From the NCBI GenBank assembly GCA_900313125.1, contig OMPZ01000038.1, positions 1-13,653 on the forward strand: a stretch of 13,653 nucleotides of DNA. The letters are read 5' to 3'. The translations under genes and the position numbers were made by a program. Below, in pieces: positions 1-6,915 of this stretch. The notes beneath the pieces are model-generated. The model searched no databases. It saw only the letters and a program-made list of their open reading frames with translations, and was not told the origin of the DNA. Each line of letters opens with the position of its first letter. The stretch's first letter is position 1. The stretch is from an uncultured Eubacteriales bacterium (GTDB lineage: Bacteria; Bacillota; Clostridia; Oscillospirales; Acutalibacteraceae).

Positions 1-21
1 AGTTTTTGCTTTATCTGACAT
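1..21 (-). CDS. Start of an unidentified gene running off the left edge
   Basis: Only the first seven codons are inside the window, reading MSDKAKT from an ATG at 21-19. An AAAGGG ribosome-binding-like stretch lies about 8 nt upstream of this ATG. A nearer ATG at 29-27 is followed directly by a stop and cannot be the start. The upstream 70 bases are AT-rich but hold no convincing -35/-10 pair. Too little protein is visible to name a family. Confidence 0.45.
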
Positions 22-141
22 CAGATCATCCCTTTCGATAATGTTTTATTACTTTGGTAAATAATCTGTAATAATTAAGTATTTCTTACAAGGACACCTT
101 GCGGGGGCTTTCCGGTCGCAGTCTCCGCTGCCGCGTCGGTC

Positions 142-185
142 GGTGCTGTTGCCTGCGGCAACGTCTGCCACCGGCAGACCGCACC
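142..185. repeat. Three-way-junction structured repeat, copy 1
   Basis: An outer stem GGTGC (142-146) / GCACC (181-185) encloses two perfect hairpins placed back to back. The first is GTTGCC / GGCAAC (148-153 / 157-162) with loop TGC. The second is GTCTGCC / GGCAGAC (163-169 / 173-179) with loop ACC. The same layout recurs at 8410-8453 in the same orientation with compensating changes. Just outside lie a small CAAGG/CCTTG hairpin (89-101) and GC-rich sequence from about 100 to 141. It sits between the end of the zinc-ribbon gene and the start of the next minus-strand gene. Whether it acts as RNA, as a terminator or as a mobile repeat is not visible from sequence alone. Confidence 0.6.
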
Positions 186-204
186 CCTGCACCCCTTCGG
201 ATCA

Positions 205-226
205 CAAAAAATAAGTTTTTTCTTAT
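205..226 (-). terminator. Weak AT-rich hairpin with U-run
   Basis: On the minus strand an ATAAG/CTTAT stem with an A6 loop is followed by a run of T residues (complement of the A-run at 205-210). The stem is only 5 bp and AT-only, so at best it assists the stronger hairpin at 253-279 in ending the citrate synthase transcript. Confidence 0.3.
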
Positions 227-252
227 GTTGTTGATAGTTCATATATAACCAC

Positions 253-279
253 AAGCAGCAGGCGAAATGCCTGCTGCTT
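253..279 (-). terminator. Hairpin terminator after the citrate synthase / zinc-ribbon unit
   Basis: A perfect 11-bp stem (253-263 / 269-279, AAGCAGCAGGC and its complement) with a 5-nt loop lies about 15 nt beyond the stop of the zinc-ribbon gene. Read on the minus strand it is preceded by an A-run, but its 3' side is only moderately U-rich. The better U-tract (GCTTTTTATT) is on the plus strand, so the element may work in both directions. Confidence 0.65.
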
Positions 280-293
280 TTTATTATGCCGAT

Positions 294-722
294 TCAGCGT
301 ATTTTTACGCGTATCTCTTTGCCGCATTTCGGGCAAACGACTGTGTGCTCGCCCTTTTTTCTCTTCACACGCAGATACGAGCTGCAATTTTTGCATTTGT
401 AGTATTTGTGCGTCTTGCGCTCCTTTATGCGTCTGTATGAGATCTTGAAAAATTCGGCTGCATTATTCCTCAGCTCAAGGTATTTTCTCGTCTCTGCCGC
501 GCGCTTTACGTCGTTCGTCGAGAAGATGCGCAAAAGCGCGAAAAGCGGCAGCAGCAGCGATGCAATCGCAACTATCCGGCTGCGTATGAAGCCGTTCAAA
601 AATCCGACGATGAACCACACGATAAGGCAGTCGCGGCTGAGCGAATCTACGCCGTGTCTGCCCTCCATGAGCTTATCGTACTTCGCCTTGAGCATGGTGT
701 ATTTTTCGATAAAATTCTGCAA
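294..722 (-). CDS. Small membrane protein with C-terminal zinc ribbon
   Basis: A 142-residue protein of unknown function. The N-terminal ~28 residues are charged. A hydrophobic stretch at about residues 32-67 probably spans the membrane once or twice. A basic, helix-like region follows (about 70-108). The last ~35 residues carry two CxxC knuckles (CKNC and CPKC) spaced like a zinc ribbon. The start is taken as TTG at 722-720 because an AGGGG ribosome binding site lies 7 nt upstream; the first internal ATG (695-693) has none. It begins 27 nt after the citrate synthase stop, so the two are probably co-transcribed. The ribbon could bind nucleic acid or a protein partner, but no family was recognised beyond the general zinc-ribbon type. 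Confidence 0.75.
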   Translation of the reverse strand: MQNFIEKYTMLKAKYDKLMEGRHGVDSLSRDCLIVWFIVGFLNGFIRSRIVAIASLLLPLFALLRIFSTNDVKRAAETRKYLELRNNAAEFFKISYRRIKERKTHKYYKCKNCSSYLRVKRKKGEHTVVCPKCGKEIRVKIR

Positions 723-749
723 AACAGCACCCCTGTCACACTATGTTGG

Positions 750-2129
750 TTATCGCTTGTCCATAGGGATATACTCGCGCTCCTCGGCTATGCTCATGTA
801 AGCCGGTCTGATGATCTTTCCTGCGTTGATGAGCTCCTCCATGCGGTGCGCGCTCCAGCCGGAGATCCTCGCGATAGCGAACAGCGGTGTGTACAGCTCG
901 ATCGGCAGCCCGAGCATCGAATAAACAAAGCCGCTGTAGAAGTCAACGTTTGCCGAAACGCCCTTGTAGATCTTTCTCTCCTTGCCGATAACGACGGGCG
1001 CAAGCTTCCTTACGTTCTCGTAGAGCGTGTACTCCTTCATCATCTGCTTTTCCTCGGCAAGCCGCTCAACGAAGCCGCTGAACACCCTTGCACGCGGGTC
1101 GGAAATGGAATATACGGCGTGACCCATACCATAGATAAGACCCGACTTGTCGAACGCCTCCTTGTGGAGTATCTTTTCGAGGTAAGCCGTTACCTCGTCC
1201 TCGTCCGCCCAGTCCTTGACGTTCTGCTTTATCTCCTCGAACATTCCGCAGACCTTTACGTTCGCGCCGCCGTGCTTCGGACCCTTGAGCGAGCAGAGCG
1301 CCGCCGCGATAGCGGAATATGTGTCGGTGCCGGAGCTTGTTACAACGCGCGTTGTGAAGGTCGAGTTGTTGCCGCCGCCGTGCTCCGCGTGTAAAACGAG
1401 CGCGATATTGAGCACCTTCGCTTCAAGCTCGGTGTACTTTCTGTCGGGGCGCAGCATCATGAGAATATTTTCAGCCGTAGACTTCGCCGGGTTCGGGTTG
1501 TGAACGAACAGGCTGTGCTTCTTCGCGTAGTTGTACGCGTGGTAAGCGTATACCGATATCATCGGGAACTCCGCGATAAGCTGCAGCGACTGGCGCATAA
1601 CGTTCTCGATGGAAATGTCGTTCGCCATGTTGTCGTAGGAGTGCAGCGTGAGCACGCTCTTTGCGAGCGCGTTCATCATATCGGAGTTCGGCGCCTTCAT
1701 GATAACGTCGCGCACGAACGTGTCGGGCAGCGCCCTGTACGTCGCGAGGAGCACCTTGAACTCGTCCAGCTCGTCCTTCGTCGGGAGCTGACCGAAAAGC
1801 AGAAGGTACGTTACCTCTTCAAAACCGAAGTTTGAGTCCTGCGGAAAGCCCGCGATGATGTCCTCAACGTTGTAGCCTCTGTAAAAGAGCTTGCCGTCAC
1901 ATGGCACGACCTTGCCGTCAACTACCTTATTTTGTCTGATCTCCGAGATCTCGGTGAGTCCCGTCAGCACGCCCTTACCGTCGAGGTCGCGCAGACCCCT
2001 CTTTACGTCGTACTTATAGTAGAGCGCAGGGTCAAAGTTCGTATTCGCCACGCACCTGTCGGCATACTTTTTGATGTCGGGCAGCGTGTGGAGAAAATTC
2101 TTCTCGATAAATCTGATCCCGTCTGCCAT
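750..2129 (-). CDS. gltA: Citrate synthase
   Basis: Condenses acetyl-CoA and oxaloacetate to citrate, the entry step of the oxidative TCA branch. In anaerobic Firmicutes this branch often serves 2-oxoglutarate and glutamate supply. The 459-residue length fits the hexokinase-fold citrate synthases. The three family catalytic residues are visible: His286 in GPKHGGAN, His337 in GMGHAVY and Asp396 in NVDFYSG. The HAEHGGGN loop (248-254) and the C-terminal SGWSAH element are also present. The ATG at 2129-2127 is chosen because an AGGAAG site lies 8 nt upstream; a GTG three codons earlier overlaps that site. The gene has its own promoter (2189-2217) and is followed by the zinc-ribbon membrane protein. 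No aconitase or isocitrate dehydrogenase gene is in the window. Methylcitrate synthase activity cannot be excluded from sequence. Confidence 0.97.
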   Translation of the reverse strand: MADGIRFIEKNFLHTLPDIKKYADRCVANTNFDPALYYKYDVKRGLRDLDGKGVLTGLTEISEIRQNKVVDGKVVPCDGKLFYRGYNVEDIIAGFPQDSNFGFEEVTYLLLFGQLPTKDELDEFKVLLATYRALPDTFVRDVIMKAPNSDMMNALAKSVLTLHSYDNMANDISIENVMRQSLQLIAEFPMISVYAYHAYNYAKKHSLFVHNPNPAKSTAENILMMLRPDRKYTELEAKVLNIALVLHAEHGGGNNSTFTTRVVTSSGTDTYSAIAAALCSLKGPKHGGANVKVCGMFEEIKQNVKDWADEDEVTAYLEKILHKEAFDKSGLIYGMGHAVYSISDPRARVFSGFVERLAEEKQMMKEYTLYENVRKLAPVVIGKERKIYKGVSANVDFYSGFVYSMLGLPIELYTPLFAIARISGWSAHRMEELINAGKIIRPAYMSIAEEREYIPMDKR

Positions 2130-2188
2130 GTTTAACACTTCCTTTTATATAAGATATCACTTTTAGCTGTTAAATCGATACATTTATC

Positions 2189-2217
2189 ATTATACTTCAA
2201 AACGCACGATAAATCAA
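2189..2217 (-). promoter_or_regulatory. Sigma-A type promoter of citrate synthase
   Basis: On the minus strand a perfect -10 TATAAT (2194-2189) lies exactly 17 nt from a -35 TTGATT (2217-2212). Transcription should start near 2182, leaving a leader of about 50 nt with the AGGAAG ribosome binding site at its end. It separates citrate synthase from ybaK upstream. Confidence 0.85.
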
Positions 2218-2256
2218 TAGAATTTTTGTGAATTTCTGCGTATGGCGGTTAAATGT

Positions 2257-2270
2257 TACACAATTGTGTA
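2257..2270. promoter_or_regulatory. 14-bp palindrome upstream of the citrate synthase promoter
   Basis: TACACAATTGTGTA is a perfect 14-bp palindrome centred about 80 bases upstream of the predicted transcription start and 16 bases past the ybaK stop. Its size and position fit an operator for a dimeric regulator. It could also fold as a weak hairpin (5-bp stem, AATT loop) ending ybaK, but no U-run follows. The cognate regulator is unknown. Confidence 0.4.
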
Positions 2271-2285
2271 GTAAAACTCGCCGTA

Positions 2286-2768
2286 TTACGGCTGATCCTG
2301 CTCCTTAGCGATATCGGCGAACGTAAATCTGATGACCTTCGACACGTCGCCCGGGGCGACCTCGACCTGATAGCCGATCTTTCCGGCGCTGAAGCAGATA
2401 GTCTCCTTGTCCTTCGCGGAGATATCGAACGTCGTTTTGAAGAATTTTTTCATGCCGATAGGCGAACAGCCGCCGTGTATATAGCCCGTGAGCGGCAAAA
2501 GCTCGCGGCTTTTTATCATCTCGATCGACTTTTCGCCGACTGCTTTGGCGGCTTTTTTGAGATCGAGCTCGCCTGCGACCGGCACGACGAAAACGTAGTT
2601 CGCGCCGCTTTTGCCAACGGTGACGAGCGTTTTGAACACGCAGGCGGCGTCCTTACCGAGAGCCTGCGCCACCTCCTCGCCGACGGTGGTCGTATTTTCG
2701 CCGAGACAATGCGGCGTGTACTTCACCTTTTTCTGGTCAAGCACGCGCATGACGTTTGTTTTTTCCAT
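2286..2768 (-). CDS. ybaK: Cys-tRNA(Pro)/Cys-tRNA(Cys) deacylase, YbaK/EbsC family
   Basis: A 160-residue single-domain protein of the YbaK/EbsC editing family, which hydrolyses Cys-tRNA(Pro) made in error by prolyl-tRNA synthetase. Visible family features are the early K-V-x-Y-T-P-H segment, a central CVFKTLV strand with the conserved lysine, FVVPVAGELDLKKAAKA, and the GGCSPIGMKK loop that matches the family GG-x-SPxG signature. The start is the ATG at 2768 (MEKTN), with GGAG 9 nt upstream; an in-frame start 12 codons earlier has no ribosome binding site and would run into the inverted repeat at 2791-2839. The substrate is inferred from the family. It lies 77 nt after the DUF3006 gene, so it may share that operon's transcript or have its own promoter. 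Confidence 0.92.
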   Translation of the reverse strand: MEKTNVMRVLDQKKVKYTPHCLGENTTTVGEEVAQALGKDAACVFKTLVTVGKSGANYVFVVPVAGELDLKKAAKAVGEKSIEMIKSRELLPLTGYIHGGCSPIGMKKFFKTTFDISAKDKETICFSAGKIGYQVEVAPGDVSKVIRFTFADIAKEQDQP

Positions 2769-2790
2769 GAATACCAGCTCCGTTATACTG

Positions 2791-2839
2791 ATACTAAAAT
2801 TCAATAAATCACTTTGATTCTTTCAATGAATATTAGTAT
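2791..2839. repeat. AT-rich nested inverted repeat between the DUF3006 gene and ybaK
   Basis: Arms at 2791-2803 and 2827-2839 are complementary over 13 bp with one mismatch (ATACTAAAATTCA against TGAATATTAGTAT). Inside is a second small stem, AATCA/TGATT (2807-2811 / 2815-2819). On the minus strand it starts about 7 nt after the DUF3006 stop and ends about 22 nt before the ybaK start. It could be a weak terminator, a processing site or an operator; there is no clear U-tract. Confidence 0.45.
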
Positions 2840-2845
2840 GAAATA

Positions 2846-3010
2846 TTATTTTTTCAAAAGCGTTAAATTGCCTTCGCCGTCGATCTCGACGAAGTCGCCT
2901 TTTTTCAGCTCGAACGGGATCTCCGCTTTTTCGATCGCGAAGAATTTCTTTTCCTTGTCGATGAATATTACCATTGTGCCGTCGAAACGGTCTACCTTTA
3001 ACTTTTTCAT
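2846..3010 (-). CDS. DUF3006 family small protein
   Basis: A 54-residue acidic/basic protein beginning MKKLKVDRFDG, with the DUF3006 pattern: a VDRFDG opening, a short beta-strand pair, then a KKGDFVEID turn. It resembles a small beta-barrel, and no catalytic residues are evident. The start is the ATG at 3010-3008, with AGGAG 9 nt upstream, and it overlaps the rnmV stop by 4 nt (ATGA). From established family context, DUF3006 proteins often occur beside, or fused to, ComEC-type MBL proteins. Here the gene closes the operon that contains comEC, while the intact MBL gene lies about 5.5 kb upstream. The function is unknown; family assignment is from pattern memory. Confidence 0.75.
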   Translation of the reverse strand: MKKLKVDRFDGTMVIFIDKEKKFFAIEKAEIPFELKKGDFVEIDGEGNLTLLKK

Positions 3011-3609
3011 TGTGTATTTCTCCTGTTTATTTTTTCGATCTCGGCGGCAAGCTGCTCCTTCGTGCATATCATTTTCAATGCCGCCAACAGCGCGTTTGCC
3101 GTCATGTACTGCGGAAAGCCGAGCTTTTTGAGCAGCTCGCTGCGAAGAGCGGCGCTGTTTTCTCTGCCGGAAAGCCCCAGTTCGAACATATCCGCCTTCG
3201 TTATCTCGTTTTCCTTCGGTGCGTCCTCGCCGCAGACTGTCGCGCCGCTTTTGAGCACGGCGTTTACGATGATCTCGTCGGTCATGCCCTCAACTCCAAG
3301 CAGGCCCTGCTTTGACGGCTCGCTTTTGCGCCGCTCCTTGCCGTGTATCTCGGGCACATACGCCTGCTTGACGCTGCCGCTTTCGGCTGCGCCCTTGAGG
3401 TGGTTCCTGATGACGAGCCCCGCGCCGTCGCTGTCGGTGAGCAGGATAACACCCCTTGCGCGCGCAAGCTCGCGGATAACGGCGCGCTTCTCCTTGTCGC
3501 GGAACACGCGAAAGCCGCCCGTCTCTATCACCGCCGTGTCAAACAGCGCCGCCACGCGCATTTTGTCGTATTTGCCCTCGACTATGATGGCTTCCTTTAT
3601 CTTTATCAT
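3007..3609 (-). CDS. rnmV: Ribonuclease M5
   Basis: Cuts both strands of the 5S rRNA precursor to release mature 5S rRNA, normally with ribosomal protein uL18 as cofactor. The 200-residue protein starts with a TOPRIM domain: Glu11 in IIVEGKYD and the DxD pair Asp59/Asp61 in LLTDSDGAG are the metal-binding catalytic residues. The VEGMTDE segment near residues 106-112 is typical of M5. The C-terminal part (about 125-200) matches the DUF4093 region found in RNase M5. The ATG at 3609 overlaps the holA stop by 4 nt, and the rnmV stop overlaps the DUF3006 start by 4 nt, so translation is probably coupled across the three genes. In many Firmicutes rnmV lies beside ksgA, so this location is unusual. 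Confidence 0.92.
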   Translation of the reverse strand: MIKIKEAIIVEGKYDKMRVAALFDTAVIETGGFRVFRDKEKRAVIRELARARGVILLTDSDGAGLVIRNHLKGAAESGSVKQAYVPEIHGKERRKSEPSKQGLLGVEGMTDEIIVNAVLKSGATVCGEDAPKENEITKADMFELGLSGRENSAALRSELLKKLGFPQYMTANALLAALKMICTKEQLAAEIEKINRRNTQ

Positions 3610-4661
3610 CTTCGTCTGTCCTCGCTTGCGATGATGAGCAGCTTTTCGATCAAAAGCTCAAGCAGCAGCCGCTTCGAGGTGCGCGTGCTTTTCATCGCCA
3701 TGTCGGTCTCGGCGATAGCGTTGATGCTTTTTCTGAGAGCCGCCGTCGTAGTCGAGCGTGAGTCGCGCTCGGCGTACCTGAGCTGAGCGTCGCTGTACTT
3801 GAACCACTTCTTCAGCTCCGTCGTGCGCGCGCCGCTTTTTATCGCGATCCTCGCGCGGTAAATGTTCACATACGACGACGCGAGCACAGAAACGATCATC
3901 AGCTCCTCCTCGCGGTTGTAAAGCAGCCTGTCGAGCACGCGGAACGCCTCCGCGCCGCGGCGGTTTATCACGGCGTTTGACAGATCAAACACCCTCGACT
4001 CAAGGTCGCGCGTCACAAGCCCTTCGATCGCGTCGCGCGTTATCTCGCCGCCCTCGCCGGTAAAGGCGCAGAGCTTTTCAAGCTCCGATCTCAGGCGGTT
4101 GAGGTCTGTGCCGCAGTATTCGACTATCAGATCGGCGTTTTGCGGTGAAAGCACCACGCTGCGCTTGCTCGCCCACGAGATTATCTTCGTCTTGACCGAC
4201 GACGCCGTAAGCTTTTTGAACTCGACGACAGTTCCCCTTTTCACGGCGATGTTTTTGAGCTTCGTGTCGCGAGCCTTGCCGGAGCTTTCCTTGCCGTCGT
4301 CAGTTTTCGTCGGGAAGGTGAGTATCATCACCGTGTCGCCCGCTACCTTGTCAACGATGTCGAGTATTTTACTGCACTCGTCGGAGCTGAAATTTGAAAA
4401 GTCGATATCCTTCACGACCACTACGTTGTGGTCTGAGGTGAACGGCACCATTTGCGCCGCCGCTTCAAACTCGTTCACGCTGAACGCGTCTGTGAAAACG
4501 TGGTAGTTGAAATCATCGGGCTGCTTGCCCGCCGTCTTTTCAACGAGCAGCTTTGTGTAATGCGCCACGAGCATTTTTTCGTCGCCATAGAGGTAATACA
4601 GCGTGCCGAAGTCGCCGCGGCTGATTATTTTTTTGAGGTCCGATTCCGTTACGTTAGGCAT
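3606..4661 (-). CDS. holA: DNA polymerase III subunit delta
   Basis: The delta subunit of the clamp loader, which opens the beta sliding clamp during chromosome replication. At 351 residues it is of normal length. The N-terminus has the family LYYLYGDEKMLV segment (residues ~21-32), standing where a P-loop would be in related AAA+ proteins. The middle has the conserved YCGTDLNRLRSELEKL stretch (about residues 188-203). The C-terminal third is the helical collar domain. The ATG at 4661 is 12 nt after the comEC stop, with an AAGGCGG site between them. The comEC-holA order is common in Firmicutes. It overlaps rnmV by 4 nt. Confidence 0.93.
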   Translation of the reverse strand: MPNVTESDLKKIISRGDFGTLYYLYGDEKMLVAHYTKLLVEKTAGKQPDDFNYHVFTDAFSVNEFEAAAQMVPFTSDHNVVVVKDIDFSNFSSDECSKILDIVDKVAGDTVMILTFPTKTDDGKESSGKARDTKLKNIAVKRGTVVEFKKLTASSVKTKIISWASKRSVVLSPQNADLIVEYCGTDLNRLRSELEKLCAFTGEGGEITRDAIEGLVTRDLESRVFDLSNAVINRRGAEAFRVLDRLLYNREEELMIVSVLASSYVNIYRARIAIKSGARTTELKKWFKYSDAQLRYAERDSRSTTTAALRKSINAIAETDMAMKSTRTSKRLLLELLIEKLLIIASEDRRR

Positions 4662-4673
4662 TGCTTCACCGCC

Positions 4674-6884
4674 TTATTTGTTTCTTATATGAATGCTGCC
4701 GTCGGGGCGGAAGGTCATTTCGACGCTGCCCGTACCGCTCGGCGCGCATATTATTCTGCTATCGAAATATTGCTTGCTGTCGTTTGACATTATTATCATC
4801 GTGTCGGCACAAAGCTCGTCAAAGTGTGCGCCGCTCGAAAGGACAGCCGCGTCTGCGCCGCGAAATCTCTCCGGCAGCTCGCCGCCGTCGTCCGGGCAGA
4901 GAAGTATCTCGTTTCCGTAGATCGTGAGGTACTCGCAAAACGTGCCGCCCGTGGAGGAGGACTCTATCTCGCAGCCTTCTCCGAGGTGTATCCTGCCGTC
5001 TGAGACGAGCCTAACCTCGCCGCCGCAGTATTCGTACCACGAGTAATATTTTTCTCGCCGCGCGCTGTCCGAAATCACGGCGCGCTCGGGAGTCAGGTCG
5101 CGCAGAAGCTTGCGGACGTAGTTGTTTTGACATTCCTTCGGCGCTGTGTCGATAACGCACGACGCGCCGCTGTCAAGCTCGTTTTTCAGCAGATAGTACG
5201 ACGAGGAGTCGCCCTGCGCAAAGAGAACGACGGTGCTCTCCGCGTACCTTGCAAACGCCGAAATTCCGCTGCCCGTATCGGTCACGGTGAGCGTGACGTT
5301 TTCGCCGTTAAAGAAAATATCAACGGTGACAGCGGCAAACAAAGCCGCCGCACAGACCGCCGCCGAGAAGCGGTACGCCCTCGCGCCCGCGGTGAACGCC
5401 GTCAGTACACCGAACAAAACGGCGCACAAAACCAGCCACACGACAAACAGCCGCCGATCGAGCGAAAGCCCGGCAAACGGCAGCCCTGCCATTATTTTCG
5501 AGACCGCGAGCATATATTTTGCGGCAAGCCCCGCGATCAGCATTAGCGCATTCGCCGCGGCTATCAGACCCGCCAGATGTAAAAGCGCCGCCGCCATGCC
5601 GAACGCGATAACTACAGCCGTCATCGGCGCGCACAGCAGGTTCGCCGCGATCGTGTAGGGCGAGACCGACCCTGCCGCGAGGATAAAAAACGGTATCGAC
5701 CCGACAAACGCCGCCAAGGTCGTCGAAACGGCAAACACGAACGGCTCGTTTTTGAACACCTTCTCAAGCTTTTCCGAAATGCGCGGCTCCAGCGCGATTA
5801 TCGCGAAAGTACACGAAAACGACCACAAAAGCCCGATATCGGACGGCGCGAACGGGTCGAGACATATTATTAAAGCGGCAGCACCGAGCGATCCTATCAG
5901 ATCCGGCTTTTCGTGGATGAACTGAGAGACGGTCATCACGGCAAGCATCAGCAGCGCACGTCTGACCGACCAGCCGAACCCCGCCAGCACCGCGAACGCA
6001 AACGCGCCCGCAAGAATAAGCGAGCATGAAATGAACCGCGAGGTAACGCGCCTTGTCAGTAAGATCGACAACGCCGCCGCGACGATCGACAGATGCAGCC
6101 CCGACACCGTGATGATATGCGAAATGCCGAGTGTATTGAACCGCCGCCGCACCTCGTCGGAGATACCGTTCCTATCGCCCGTTATCACGGCGGTGCAAAG
6201 CATGGCTTCGTCGTCGGGCAGACAGGCTGAAAACGCCGAGCGCATAGCCCTGCGCAGCTTACACATAGCCGCGGCAAAGGACGGACGCTCGTTTTTCGCG
6301 ACGTAAAAATGCGTTCCGTAATACGGGTACACCGCCGCCGTGAGGAAAATGCGCCTTGCATTAAGGTAGCGGTCGTAATAGCTGCCCGGCGCGCAGTCGG
6401 GACGGTACAGGTGCGCTCTCGCGCAGATAAAGTCGCCCTCGCCGCCGCTTGGCACCTCGCTCGTATAGACGTAAATATTTTCGCGGCAGCTTTCGCCGTT
6501 TATCATCGACGTTCTGACGGTAAAGCTCGTCGTTTTGCCCTCGGTATACGGTTCAGAGGTGACAACGCCCGACAGCACCACCGTTTTGTCGGCGAACTCG
6601 TTTATCACGGGCTGCCTGACCGACAGCGCGGCGAAAACGTAGTACAGCGCAGCGACCGCCGCGGCGAGGAAGAAAAGCGGCGCGCCGCCCGACAGCCTTT
6701 CGAGCGTTGAGAGCGTGCGCGACCGCAAAATGTCCGGAGAATGAGAAATTATCCGCAGAGCAAAAAGCGCTGCGGATAAGACAAGACATAATGCTGCCAT
6801 AAAAATGGCTTTATCCGGGAAAGCCGCCGCTGCTGCCAACGCTGAAAGAACGCCGAGACCGATACAAGCAAGCGGCCGTTTCAT
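4674..6884 (-). CDS. comEC: ComEC/Rec2 DNA-uptake channel with a degenerate MBL domain
   Basis: ComEC forms the membrane channel that carries single-stranded DNA into competent cells. This 736-residue protein starts with two or three transmembrane segments (1-90), then an OB-fold/DUF4131-like extracellular region (about 97-185), then the polytopic competence domain (about 205-520). That domain includes the family signature LGISHIITVSGLHLS (252-266) and GWSVRRALLM (304-313). The C-terminal ~205 residues align in layout with the usual MBL-fold domain but lack its motifs. TVTDTGSG stands where DVGQGD is expected, SDSARR where the HxHxDH metal site should be, CPDDGG for TGD, and SSGAH for AHHGS. 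A nuclease role for this domain is therefore unlikely. The ATG at 6884 has GGGGGG 6 nt upstream, 31 nt after the phosphoribosyltransferase gene. Confidence 0.93.
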   Translation of the reverse strand: MKRPLACIGLGVLSALAAAAAFPDKAIFMAALCLVLSAALFALRIISHSPDILRSRTLSTLERLSGGAPLFFLAAAVAALYYVFAALSVRQPVINEFADKTVVLSGVVTSEPYTEGKTTSFTVRTSMINGESCRENIYVYTSEVPSGGEGDFICARAHLYRPDCAPGSYYDRYLNARRIFLTAAVYPYYGTHFYVAKNERPSFAAAMCKLRRAMRSAFSACLPDDEAMLCTAVITGDRNGISDEVRRRFNTLGISHIITVSGLHLSIVAAALSILLTRRVTSRFISCSLILAGAFAFAVLAGFGWSVRRALLMLAVMTVSQFIHEKPDLIGSLGAAALIICLDPFAPSDIGLLWSFSCTFAIIALEPRISEKLEKVFKNEPFVFAVSTTLAAFVGSIPFFILAAGSVSPYTIAANLLCAPMTAVVIAFGMAAALLHLAGLIAAANALMLIAGLAAKYMLAVSKIMAGLPFAGLSLDRRLFVVWLVLCAVLFGVLTAFTAGARAYRFSAAVCAAALFAAVTVDIFFNGENVTLTVTDTGSGISAFARYAESTVVLFAQGDSSSYYLLKNELDSGASCVIDTAPKECQNNYVRKLLRDLTPERAVISDSARREKYYSWYEYCGGEVRLVSDGRIHLGEGCEIESSSTGGTFCEYLTIYGNEILLCPDDGGELPERFRGADAAVLSSGAHFDELCADTMIIMSNDSKQYFDSRIICAPSGTGSVEMTFRPDGSIHIRNK

Positions 6885-6915
6885 AAAGATCCCCCCGTAC
6901 TATTGAACGATCACA

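Noticed and set aside
22..90. Sigma-A promoter for the gene at the left edge
   Set aside because: The region is AT-rich, but the best -35/-10 pair (TTATTA, 17 nt, TAATAA) matches only half the consensus at each box.
654..1394. A 246-codon plus-strand open frame
   Set aside because: It is antisense to citrate synthase, which has all its catalytic motifs; the opposite frame is low-complexity Leu/Arg/Val.
2127..2138. GTG start three codons upstream for citrate synthase
   Set aside because: The GTG overlaps the AGGAAG ribosome binding site, which is correctly spaced only for the ATG at 2129-2127.
2221..2236. Possible Rex redox operator (TTGTGAA half)
   Set aside because: Only one half-site is present; the inverted TTCACAA half at the right distance is missing.
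2281..2291. Palindrome CCGTATTACGG at the ybaK stop as a terminator
   Set aside because: The loop would be a single base and no U-run follows, so a stable hairpin is not possible.
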